Below are positions 7,172-14,844 of a stretch of 26,740 nt of DNA, one piece after another. The DNA is from AP-15 sp035570595. Its GTDB lineage: Bacteria > Pseudomonadota > Alphaproteobacteria > ATCC43930 > CGMCC-115725. The DNA is taken from NCBI GenBank assembly GCA_035570595.1, contig DATMLF010000049.1, forward strand, positions 1-26,740, given 5' to 3'. Position numbers and translations under genes: made by a program. Position 1 is the stretch's first letter. Every line of letters starts with the position of its first letter. A model generated the notes under the pieces. That model did no database searches. It was not told where the DNA came from and worked only from the letters and a program-made list of their open reading frames with translations.

Positions 7172-8596
7172 ATGGATCGCTCGATCCTCGACGGTTACGA
7201 CCCGCGTGGCTTTTTCTGCGAGATGCTGACGAGCCCGGCGAGCGCCGGGGTCCGCGAGCGGCTGGCGCGGCTGTCGATCGCGGCGCTGAAGGAACGCGCC
7301 GCCGCCGCCAATGCCGAGCTCTACAATCTCGGCATCACCTTCACGGTCTATTCCGATGCCAAGACGATCGACCGCATCCTGCCGTTCGACGTCCTGCCGC
7401 GGGTGCTGTCGGCGGCGGAATGGCGCCAGCTCGAAAGCGGCATCGTCCAGCGCATCACCGCGATCAACCTGCTGCTCGACGACATCTACCATGACCAGCG
7501 CGTGCTGGCGGATGGCGTCGTGCCCCGCGACCTGATCCTCGGCAACCCGAATTACCGGCCGGAAATGTGCGGGCTCGACGTGCCGCACAAGGCCTATGTC
7601 AACATTTGCGGCACCGACATCGTGCGCGACGAAAAGGGCGCCTTTTTCGTCCTCGAAGACAACGCCCGCACCCCCTCGGGGGTCAGCTATGTCGTCGAGA
7701 ACCGGCACATGATGCTGCGCGCGTTTCCCGATCTGCTCGACGACATCGGACTGCGCGGCATCGACAATTACGGCGCCCGCCTGGTCGCGGCGCTCCAGGA
7801 GATGGCGCCGCCCGGGATCGGTGACCCGCAGATCGTGCTGCTGTCGCCCGGCACCTACAACTCGGCCTACTTCGAGCACGTTTTCCTGGCGCGCGAGATG
7901 GGCGTCCCGTTGGTCGAAGGGCCGGACCTCGTGGTCGAGGACGAGCGTGTGTCGATGCGCACGACCGGCGGGCTCGCCCGCGTCGACGTGATCTATCGCC
8001 GCATAAACGATGATTTTCTTGACCCGGAAGCGTTCAACCGGGACAGCATGTTGGGCGTGCGCGGGTTGATGCGGGCCTATCGCGCGGGCAACGTCGCGCT
8101 CGCCAACGCGATCGGCACCGGCGTCGCCGACGACAAGGCGGTCTACGCCTATATGCCGCGGCTGATCCGCTATTACCTCGGCGAGGACGCGATCCTGCAG
8201 AACGTCCCGACCAACATTTGCCGCGAGCCCGAGGCGTTGCGCTATACGCTCGACCACTTGGCCGAGCTGGTCGTGAAGCCGGTCGGCGAGGCCGGCGGCT
8301 ACGGCATCACCGTCGGCCCGACGGCGACCCGCGCCGAGCTCGCGGACTGCCGCAAGAAGCTGCTCGCCGACCCCGCCAACTACATCAGCCAGCCCTGCGT
8401 CAACCTCTCGGTGGCGCCGACCCTGGTCGATGGCGGGATCGAGCCGCGCCATGTCGATTTGCGGCCGTTCGCGGTGACCGGCTCGAGCACGTGGGTCCTG
8501 CCTGGAGGGTTGACGCGGGTGGCGCTGCGGCGCGGCTCGTTCGTCGTCAATTCCTCGCAGGGCGGCGGGTCGAAGGATACCTGGGTCCTTGGTTGA
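7172..8596 (+). CDS. Circularly permuted ATP-grasp protein (DUF404/DUF407 type)
   Basis: A 474-residue soluble enzyme of the circularly permuted ATP-grasp family. It begins with the DUF404-type GYDPRGFFCEML and contains NITFTVYSD-like GITFTVYSDAKTIDR, FVLEDNARTPSGVSYVVENR and LVVKPVGEAGGYG, with Lys369 as a probable ATP-binding lysine. It ends PGGLTRVALRRGSFVVNSSQ followed by a glycine-rich tail. ATP-grasp enzymes join a carboxylate to an amine or thiol through an acyl-phosphate; here a peptide or glutamate-type ligation is proposed from comparative genomics, not proven. ATG 7172 has a GGCAGGCGG just upstream; a TTG four codons earlier is possible. A TATAAG at 7140-7145 could be a -10 box, but no good -35 is seen. 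The alpha-E gene overlaps its end by eight bases. Confidence 0.93.
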   Translation: MDRSILDGYDPRGFFCEMLTSPASAGVRERLARLSIAALKERAAAANAELYNLGITFTVYSDAKTIDRILPFDVLPRVLSAAEWRQLESGIVQRITAINLLLDDIYHDQRVLADGVVPRDLILGNPNYRPEMCGLDVPHKAYVNICGTDIVRDEKGAFFVLEDNARTPSGVSYVVENRHMMLRAFPDLLDDIGLRGIDNYGARLVAALQEMAPPGIGDPQIVLLSPGTYNSAYFEHVFLAREMGVPLVEGPDLVVEDERVSMRTTGGLARVDVIYRRINDDFLDPEAFNRDSMLGVRGLMRAYRAGNVALANAIGTGVADDKAVYAYMPRLIRYYLGEDAILQNVPTNICREPEALRYTLDHLAELVVKPVGEAGGYGITVGPTATRAELADCRKKLLADPANYISQPCVNLSVAPTLVDGGIEPRHVDLRPFAVTGSSTWVLPGGLTRVALRRGSFVVNSSQGGGSKDTWVLG

Positions 8597-9578
8597 CGTT
8601 CTGCTCGCCCGCTACGCGGACTGCATTTTCTGGCTCGCGCGCTATGTCGAGCGCGCCGAGAACCTGGCGCGCATCCTCGATGTCAACGAGACCTTTTCGC
8701 GCGACAGCCGCGGCGCCCAGAACTGGCGCTCGATCGTCCAGCTCAATTCCGACGAGGAGCGCTTTTTCGCCGGCGGCCGTGAGGTCACCGGGCACAGCGT
8801 GCTGAACTTCTACGTCCTGGACGCCGACAACCCGACCTCGATCGTCAGCACCCTCCGGTTCGCGCGGGAGAACGCGCGCACATTGCGGCCGCTGATCTCG
8901 ACCGAGATGTGGGTGCAGCTCAACGTCTTCTACAATCACCTGTCGACGATCGGCTCGGACGAGCTAACACCGGCGCGGTTGTCGGGCCTGTTCGCGACAA
9001 TCAAGGAAGCCTGCCAGACCCATACCGGGATCACCGAGGGCACGTTTTTCCGCGACCAGGGCTGGTACTTCTACCAGCTCGGGCGTTACGTCGAGCGCGC
9101 CGACCAGACAACGCGGCTGCTCGACATCAAGTACCACCTGCTGCTGCCCGACATCGCCGATGTCGGCTCGCCGACCGACGTGAGCCAATGGAACGCGCTG
9201 TTGCGCTCGGCCGCCGGCTACCACGCCTACCGCCGGCTGCACGCCGCCAGCACGACGCCCGCGCGGGTCGCCGGATTCCTGTTGTTCAACCAGGCCTTTC
9301 CCCGCTCGGTGCATCACTGCGTGCGTGAGACCGGGCGCCTATTGGGCGAAGTCAAGTCGCGCTATTCGCTGCGCGGCGGCAATGACGCGGCCGAGGAGCT
9401 CGACCGCCTGCGGGCCGTGCTCGGCACCTTGACGATCAGGGAGATCCTGAGCGAGGGGTTGCACGAATTTCTCGACCTGATCCAGCAGCAGCTGATCGCC
9501 GTCAGCCGCGACCTGTCGATCTCGTTTTTCGGCTACCGGCCCGAGGCGGCGCAAGCCCAGTCGGCCGCGGCCGAATAA
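8589..9578 (+). CDS. Alpha-E domain protein (DUF403)
   Basis: A 329-residue all-alpha protein of the alpha-E family. The start LLARYADCIFWLARYVERAE and the internal repeat of the same pattern, WYFYQLGRYVERADQTTRLL, are diagnostic, as is NDAAEELDRLRAVLGTL near the end. The family's biochemical role is unknown; it is found almost always beside circularly permuted ATP-grasp and transglutaminase genes and is taken to be a partner of the ligase. The likely start is TTG at 8589, which overlaps the stop of the ATP-grasp gene by eight bases and gives the exact N-terminus expected. This indicates translational coupling within one operon. Confidence 0.93.
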   Translation: MVDVLLARYADCIFWLARYVERAENLARILDVNETFSRDSRGAQNWRSIVQLNSDEERFFAGGREVTGHSVLNFYVLDADNPTSIVSTLRFARENARTLRPLISTEMWVQLNVFYNHLSTIGSDELTPARLSGLFATIKEACQTHTGITEGTFFRDQGWYFYQLGRYVERADQTTRLLDIKYHLLLPDIADVGSPTDVSQWNALLRSAAGYHAYRRLHAASTTPARVAGFLLFNQAFPRSVHHCVRETGRLLGEVKSRYSLRGGNDAAEELDRLRAVLGTLTIREILSEGLHEFLDLIQQQLIAVSRDLSISFFGYRPEAAQAQSAAAE

Positions 9579-9586
9579 GGGGTGCG

Positions 9587-10525
9587 ATGCCAGTCATCCG
9601 AGTGCGCCACGTAACGAGCTACCTCTACAAGCAGCCGGTCAGCTTTGGCGAGCACCGCATGATGCTGCGCCCGCGCGACAGCTGGGATCAGAAGCTGCTC
9701 GAGATGAGCCTTGTCGTCACCCCGCAGCCACTGGCGTTGCGCTGGGTCCACGATGTTTTTGGCAACTGCGTCGCGATTGCGAGCTTTGCCGGGCGGGCGG
9801 CGGAGCTGCGCTTTGAAAGCGTGATCCGGCTCGACCATTCGGCGTCCAATGTCCTCGATTTTCAGGTCGAGGACTACGCGACGCGCTACCCGTTCACTTA
9901 TGGCGCCGACGAGATGCCCGATCTGTCGCGCCTGATCGAGCGGCAATACCTCGATCCCGAGCACGAGGTCGACCGGTGGGCGCGGCAGTTTTTGCGCCAC
10001 GACGGGCGCAGCGACACCTCGGAATTGTTGGCGGCGATGACCCACGCGATCCGCCGCGACCTCTCCTACGTCGCGCGCGAGGAAAGCGGCATCCAGGACC
10101 CGATCAAGACACTGAAGCTGGGCAGCGGCAGCTGCCGCGACTTCGCCGTGTTGATGATCGAGGCAGTGCGCTCGCTCGGGCTCGCGGCTCGTTTTGTCAG
10201 CGGTTATCTCTACGTTCCGGAAAGCCGGCGCGGCCACCAGGTCGGCGGCGGTGCCACGCATGCCTGGCTCGAAGTCTACCTGCCGGGCGCCGGCTGGATC
10301 GAGTTCGATCCCACGAACGGCGTTGTCGGCAACCACGACCTCGTCCGCGTCGCGGTGGTTCGCGACCCGCGCCAGGCAATCCCGATCTCCGGCACGTGGA
10401 CCGGCTTTCCGTCCGACCACCTCGGCATGACGGTTGAGGTCGAGGTGACGGCCGAGCCCGAGGCAGGCGTCACCCCGGACCAACCCGAAACCGCGGTCGA
10501 GCCGCGCTCGCAGGCGTCCGGCTGA
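9587..10525 (+). CDS. Bacterial transglutaminase-like cysteine protease family protein
   Basis: A 312-residue protein with an N-terminal beta domain (MPVIRVRHVTSYLYKQPVSF, typical of the bacterial transglutaminase N-terminal region). The transglutaminase core has all three catalytic residues: Cys183 in GSGSCRDFAVL, His225 in ATHAWLEVYLPG and Asp241 in IEFDPTN. No signal peptide or membrane segment is seen, so it is probably cytoplasmic. In this gene set it is thought to cut or transfer amide bonds of the product made by the ATP-grasp enzyme. An AAGGGG lies five bases before the ATG, and the gap to the alpha-E gene is eight bases. The residues after about 290 are a low-complexity acidic tail. 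It converges on the first aquaporin gene. Confidence 0.93.
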   Translation: MPVIRVRHVTSYLYKQPVSFGEHRMMLRPRDSWDQKLLEMSLVVTPQPLALRWVHDVFGNCVAIASFAGRAAELRFESVIRLDHSASNVLDFQVEDYATRYPFTYGADEMPDLSRLIERQYLDPEHEVDRWARQFLRHDGRSDTSELLAAMTHAIRRDLSYVAREESGIQDPIKTLKLGSGSCRDFAVLMIEAVRSLGLAARFVSGYLYVPESRRGHQVGGGATHAWLEVYLPGAGWIEFDPTNGVVGNHDLVRVAVVRDPRQAIPISGTWTGFPSDHLGMTVEVEVTAEPEAGVTPDQPETAVEPRSQASG

Positions 10526-10581
10526 GCCCTGCCCGCGAGGCGGCGGCCCGCTCCAACACGGGTCCTCGACCGTTTGAGTCG

Positions 10582-11319
10582 TCAGGCGACCCGTTGCTCC
10601 TCGACGACGATCGTGTCGACCGTGACGATCTCGCCGCGGTAGAGCCAACGCGTGAAGAACCCCGCGACCGCGGCGCCCAAGATCGGAGCGACCCAGAACA
10701 GCCACAACTGCCCCAGATACGCGCCGCCGGCGAACAAGGCCGGGCCGGTGCTGCGCGCCGGGTTAATCGACGCGTTGGTGACCGGGATCATCACCAGGTT
10801 GGTCAGCATCAGGCACAATCCGATCGGGATGCCGGCGAAGCCGACCGCTGCACCCTTAGAGGTCGAGCCGATGATGACAAAGATAAAAAAGCCCGTCGTG
10901 ACGGCCTCGCCGATAAAGCACGCCGCCAACCCGTATTTGCCGGGGCTGAGGTCGCCGTAGCCGTTCGCCGCGAAGTTGCCGAGGACCCATCCGGCCTTCC
11001 CCGACACGATCGCGTAGAGGACAGCGGAGGCGGCGATCGAGCCGACCACCTGGGTGATAATGTAGGGCAGCACGTCCGCCGCCTTGAACCGCCCGCCGGC
11101 GCACAGTCCGACCGTCACCGCGGAGTTGAAGTGCCCGCCTGAGATGTGCCCGACGGCGTACGCCATCGTCAGCACCGCCAAACCGAAAGCAAAAGAAACG
11201 CCGAGGAAGCCGATCCCGACCGAGGGAAACGCAGCGGCCAGCAACGCCGCCCCGCATCCGGCGAAAACCAGCCAGAATGTGCCGACGAATTCGGCCGCCA
11301 ACCGGCGCGTCATGTCCAT
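10582..11319 (-). CDS. Aquaporin (MIP family) with NSA motif and altered selectivity filter
   Basis: A 245-residue, six-helix MIP channel of AqpZ type. It has the family signatures LAAEFVGTFWLVFAGCGAAL and GHISGGHFN, but the first pore motif is Asn65-Ser66-Ala67 instead of NPA; the second, SINPARS (186-188), is normal. The residues that line the aromatic/arginine filter of AqpZ (Phe, His, Thr, Arg) appear here as Phe45, Asn174, Ala183 and Arg189, so two of four are changed. Conduction of something other than only water is therefore plausible. Two ATGs are adjacent; 11319 is chosen because a GGGAGG is then at proper distance and the N-terminus MDMTRR equals that of the second aquaporin. The nearest relative in the window is the gene at 12986-13723. 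Its promoter must lie in the AT-rich region to the right. Confidence 0.93.
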   Translation of the reverse strand: MDMTRRLAAEFVGTFWLVFAGCGAALLAAAFPSVGIGFLGVSFAFGLAVLTMAYAVGHISGGHFNSAVTVGLCAGGRFKAADVLPYIITQVVGSIAASAVLYAIVSGKAGWVLGNFAANGYGDLSPGKYGLAACFIGEAVTTGFFIFVIIGSTSKGAAVGFAGIPIGLCLMLTNLVMIPVTNASINPARSTGPALFAGGAYLGQLWLFWVAPILGAAVAGFFTRWLYRGEIVTVDTIVVEEQRVA

Positions 11320-11322
11320 CAT

Positions 11323-11738
11323 TTCCTCCCACCTTTGATCGGACCGGCCGGATGCTCGGTCCTAGCGAAGTGAATTTTGTCAAAAAAACTCGCTGTAGTG
11401 GGAGCAACAATGCAACAGATGTTTTCGACGATCAGACCAGAGCAAAACGCAGGCCGCTATGGCGGCACGAGCGTTATTTAGAGAACTTCTAAATAACTAC
11501 CCAGAGCAGACCGTCAACTATATTGGAGTTATTCTAATTCGCTAGGTGCGCCGGCGCAATGCGTTTGTCGCGGGGCAGCCGAATTGGGACGTGCGCGGCC
11601 GGTTCAGCCGCCGGGCGCCATTCGGTCATCGGTTGAAAGCGGCGTCAGCCCATTCGCCGCGCCTGGACATTCGCGAGATCAGACCCCTATCATCGGCGCC
11701 GCGGATTGCGCGCCTCGCGCGCAGGAGGTCTAAGAGCC
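11323..11738. other. Divergent intergenic region with AT-rich island
   Basis: These 416 bases lie between the first aquaporin (minus) and the dCache gene (plus). No gene is supported. The stretch 11370-11545 is much richer in A and T than the surrounding DNA and holds a 25-base palindrome (11473-11497). On the minus strand a TTGACG (11512-11517) precedes the palindrome and could be a -35 box with a weak TATTTA -10 inside the palindrome. This would place an operator over the aquaporin promoter. A second TTGACA-like sequence at 11378-11383 has no matching -10. Confidence 0.55.
11473..11497. promoter_or_regulatory. Perfect 10-bp dyad, candidate operator
   Basis: GTTATTTAGA (11473-11482) and TCTAAATAAC (11488-11497) are perfect inverted copies separated by five bases. 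Its AT-rich sequence stands out in GC-rich DNA and it lies about 150 bases before the aquaporin start. The size and spacing suit a homodimeric regulator; which one cannot be told. Confidence 0.6.
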
Positions 11739-12962
11739 GTGAGCGAGCCGCGGACCTACCGGCGGCGCCCCGCGGGAAAGCGCGGAGCCGTGAGACTTTG
11801 GCCGACCTATGCCGGGATCACCGGCCTCTTGCTGTTCATGCTGGTGGCGTTGGCCGGCGGCATCATCTGGTACGATTCGCGAAAATCGAGCGAGTTGGCG
11901 GTCGCGGACGCGCAACGCCTGATGCGGGAGGCGGACGACAAAATCATCGACCGGATCAGGCTGCTCTACGACCCGATGTATGCGATCGTCGGGATCGCCT
12001 CGCTGGTGCCCGATTTGACCACACCGGCGGCCGCCGCCGATCCCAGCGCCAAGGCCCTGTTGCTGCGGGCATTGCGCACCTACCCGCAAATCCTGTCGCT
12101 TTATGTCGGCTTCCAGAGCGGCGACTTTTTCATGCTGACCCATCTCGCCGGTGACAAGGGCCCCGCGCTGCGCCAGGCGTTGGGAGCGCCGCCGGCCGCA
12201 GTCTTCGCCGAAGAGGTCGTCGCGGCGAACGCCGGCGGACAGGCCGCCGCGCAGTGGATTTTTCTCGCCGAGGACGGCGCCGTGGTCGCCCGCCGCGACC
12301 ACGCCCAGCCGTTCGACCCGCGAGAACGCCCGTGGTATCGGGCGGCAAAAGACACCGACGTCGTCGAGCGCAGCGAGCTGTACATATTCGCGTCTAACGG
12401 CGAGCCGGGGTTCACCCTCAGCCGCAGCTTTAGAGGGCCGACGCCGGGGGTGATGGGGGCCGACCTGGCCGCGGTCGACTTGGCGAACTTTCTGCGCCAG
12501 CAGCGCGTCACCCCGAGCAGCACCGCGTTTATCTTCACCAAGACAGGGGGTGTCGTGGCGTTGCCCGACCAGATCCAGATCGTCAAGGCGGTGCGCGCCG
12601 GCGGCGAGCTCAAGGCGGTGCTCCCGAAGATCGGCGACCTGCACGATCCGGTGATCGGCGGCCTCGTCGCCGCCTATCAGGACAGCCAGATGACGGGCAC
12701 CCGGGTTTACTCGGTCGCGGGCCGAGCCTTTATCAGCCGGATCGTCAACATCCCGACGCGCTATGGGGGCGACCAGCTGCTGGCGATCGCCGTGCCGGTC
12801 GACGAGATCGAGCAGCCGATCGTCGACATCCGCAACGACATGCTGCTTTATTCGATCGCGTTTCTGGTGTTCGCGCTGCCGCTCTACGTGACCTTGGTCG
12901 TGGCATGGATCGACCGCAAGCTCGATCGGCCGACCCCGTGGCAGAGGTTTCGCGACGATTGA
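11739..12962 (+). CDS. Membrane-bound dCache sensor protein without output domain
   Basis: A 407-residue protein. A basic cytoplasmic start (EPRTYRRRPAGKRGAVRL) is followed by a membrane helix at about 23-45. A periplasmic region of about 320 residues of double-Cache type comes next, with PFDPRERPWYRAAKD (the RPWY signature) and PGFTLSRSFRGPTPGVMGAD. A second membrane helix at about 368-389 is followed by only 18 cytoplasmic residues ending in RFRDD. In relatives such regions sit in front of HAMP, cyclase, kinase or GGDEF modules; none is present here, and the opposite-strand aquaporin gene begins its 3' end 23 bases later. GTG 11739 is chosen for the AGGAGG ten bases upstream. Small-molecule sensing is likely, but how a signal would be passed on is unclear. 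Confidence 0.82.
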   Translation: MSEPRTYRRRPAGKRGAVRLWPTYAGITGLLLFMLVALAGGIIWYDSRKSSELAVADAQRLMREADDKIIDRIRLLYDPMYAIVGIASLVPDLTTPAAAADPSAKALLLRALRTYPQILSLYVGFQSGDFFMLTHLAGDKGPALRQALGAPPAAVFAEEVVAANAGGQAAAQWIFLAEDGAVVARRDHAQPFDPRERPWYRAAKDTDVVERSELYIFASNGEPGFTLSRSFRGPTPGVMGADLAAVDLANFLRQQRVTPSSTAFIFTKTGGVVALPDQIQIVKAVRAGGELKAVLPKIGDLHDPVIGGLVAAYQDSQMTGTRVYSVAGRAFISRIVNIPTRYGGDQLLAIAVPVDEIEQPIVDIRNDMLLYSIAFLVFALPLYVTLVVAWIDRKLDRPTPWQRFRDD

Positions 12963-12985
12963 CGAGCAACCCACCCGCGACGGCG

Positions 12986-13723
12986 CTAGGCGATCCGCGT
13001 CTCCTCGACGACGACGGTGTCGACCGTGACCAGCTGGTCCTGATAAAGCCAGCGGGTAAGAAACCCGGCGAGCGCGGCGCCGAGGAGCGGGGCCAGCCAG
13101 AACAGCCAGAGCTGCGAGAGGTAGGCGCCGCCGGCGAACAGCGCCGGCCCGGTGCTGCGCGCCGGGTTGACCGAGGTGTTGGTGATCGGGATCGTGACCA
13201 GGTGGATCAAGGTCAGGCACAAGCCGATCGGGATGCCTGCGAATCCGACCGCGGCCCCCTTCGAGGTCGAGCCGATGATCACAAAAAGGAAGAAAAACGT
13301 GGCGACGACTTCGGTCACAAAACAGGCGCCGAGCGTGTACTTGCCGGGGCTGAGCTCGCCATAGCCGTTGGAGGCGAAACCTCCCGCGACCCAGCCGGGC
13401 TTGCCCGACGCGATCCAATAAAGGACGGCGGCGGCGATGATCGCCCCGATCACCTGAGCGACGACGTAGGGCAGCACGTCGGCACTCTTGAAACGCCCGC
13501 CGGCCCACAGCCCGATGGTAACCGCCGGGTTGAAATGGCCGCCGGAGACGTGCCCGACCGCGTAGGCCATCGTCAGCACGGTCAAGCCGAAGGCAAAGGC
13601 GACGCCCAGAAACCCGATCCCCACCGCCGGAAACGCGGCGGCGTACAACGCGGCACCGCAACCGCCAAAGACCAGCCACAGCGTGCCGAAAAACTCGGCC
13701 GCGGCACGGCGTGTCATGTCCAT
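12986..13723 (-). CDS. aqpZ: Aquaporin Z-like water channel
   Basis: A 245-residue six-helix MIP channel very similar to E. coli AqpZ. Both pore motifs are canonical: Asn65-Pro66-Ala67 in GGHFNPAVTIG and Asn186-Pro187-Ala188 in TSVNPARSTGPA. The aromatic/arginine filter is Phe45, His174, Thr183 and Arg189, the water-selective set. Segments LWLVFGGCGAAL, LTVLTMAYAVGH and LTLIHLVTIPITNTSVN match AqpZ closely. ATG 13723 has a GGAGGG at correct distance; the frame is open eight codons further but without a site. It is a paralogue of the gene at 10582-11319, with the same length and orientation, separated from it only by the dCache gene on the other strand. Confidence 0.95.
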   Translation of the reverse strand: MDMTRRAAAEFFGTLWLVFGGCGAALYAAAFPAVGIGFLGVAFAFGLTVLTMAYAVGHVSGGHFNPAVTIGLWAGGRFKSADVLPYVVAQVIGAIIAAAVLYWIASGKPGWVAGGFASNGYGELSPGKYTLGACFVTEVVATFFFLFVIIGSTSKGAAVGFAGIPIGLCLTLIHLVTIPITNTSVNPARSTGPALFAGGAYLSQLWLFWLAPLLGAALAGFLTRWLYQDQLVTVDTVVVEETRIA

Positions 13724-13923
13724 GATGTCCCTCCGCTTCGATGCCACCGACGGCTGATAACGCCGTCATCCGGTGCAGCTATGATTGAGAAGGTGCGCGG
13801 CAGAAATGCTGCACAAAACGTGATCGTGCGCAAGCGACGTTTTATATAGCGATACCGTGTGGGGCATCGCGCCGGAACCCCGGCCCCAACCGAAGGTTTG
13901 GCAAGAAGGGAGGGGGTATCGCG

Positions 13924-14844
13924 CTAATCCGGCCAACGCCGGTGAACCCACAGCCATTCTGCCGGGCGATCGCGAATCCACGATTCCAGCACCCCGGTCA
14001 CCATGCCGGTCAGCGCCGCCACGTCTGCAGTCGCGTTCCCGGATCGCGGCAGCGGCAACGGCGGAAAGACGGTAAGCCGAAATCGCGCGCCGCCTAGCCG
14101 TTCGACGCGCGCCGGGAGCACGTCGCAATCAAAACGCAGGGCGAGCAGCGCCAGCGCCGTCCCGGTCATAGCTGGACGACCGAAAAACGGCACCGCAATG
14201 CCCTCGTTCAGCTTCTGGTCGGCCAGCATCGTCAGGTGCTCGCCACGGTAAAGGGCGGCGAAGGCGCGCCGCGCCGCGGCGGCACCCTTTGGCGTGTACT
14301 CGCCGCGGTCGCCGCGAAACCGGGCGATCAGCCGGTCGACCCGCGGATTGTTCGGGGCGCGGTAGATTTGCGTGACGCGGTAGGCTCCGGCGGCGGTGAC
14401 GCCGTACTGCACCGCGGCAAGCGCAGCGATCTCCCAGTTTGCGACATGGCCCGAAAAGATGATCGTCCGGCGTCCGGCGGCGACCGCCCGGTCGATGTAC
14501 TCCAAACCGTGGGTCTCGACCCGGCCGCCCGGCTCGAACACCCGGATCTCGCGCAAATGAGGGTATTCGGCGGCGACCCGGCCGAGATTGTCCCACATGC
14601 CGGCAATAATCCGTTCGATCTCGGCGGCGCCAAGTTCTGGGAATGCCCGGGTCAGGTTGATCCGGGCCCGTTTGGTAATGCCGAGGAAGGGGCCGATCCG
14701 CCGTCCCGCCGCCCCGCCCACCGCCGATGCCCGATCGATCGGCAGCAATCCGAGAGCGCCGAACAGCAGCGCCGCACCCCATGCCTCGAGGCGAGCGGCG
14801 AGCGGCAGGCGGTCAGCAGGGGTCTCGGTCCGGAGGACGGCCAT
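13924..14844 (-). CDS. lpxL: Lipid A biosynthesis late acyltransferase (LpxL/HtrB family)
   Basis: A 306-residue inner-membrane enzyme that adds a secondary acyl chain to Kdo2-lipid IVA from acyl-ACP. The catalytic HX4E is His133-Glu138 in FSGHVANWEIAA. Other family marks are ITKRARINLTRAFPE (about 56-70), MLADQKLNEGIAVPFFGRPA and the C-terminal WIRDRPAEWLWVHRRWP. Length and motif order are standard. It is the last gene of the envelope cluster; its first 32 bases overlap the end of lpxK, so it is probably translationally coupled. Assignment to LpxL rather than another LpxL/M/P paralogue rests on context only. Confidence 0.9.
   Translation of the reverse strand: MAVLRTETPADRLPLAARLEAWGAALLFGALGLLPIDRASAVGGAAGRRIGPFLGITKRARINLTRAFPELGAAEIERIIAGMWDNLGRVAAEYPHLREIRVFEPGGRVETHGLEYIDRAVAAGRRTIIFSGHVANWEIAALAAVQYGVTAAGAYRVTQIYRAPNNPRVDRLIARFRGDRGEYTPKGAAAARRAFAALYRGEHLTMLADQKLNEGIAVPFFGRPAMTGTALALLALRFDCDVLPARVERLGGARFRLTVFPPLPLPRSGNATADVAALTGMVTGVLESWIRDRPAEWLWVHRRWPD

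Noticed and set aside
12963..12985. A lost or frameshifted output domain for the dCache protein
   Set aside because: Only 23 bases separate its stop from the stop of the opposite-strand aquaporin, so no remnant can be there.
11730..13769. A 679-codon minus-strand frame crossing the dCache gene and the second aquaporin
   Set aside because: It is out of frame with the aquaporin and antisense to the dCache gene, both of which have clear homology.
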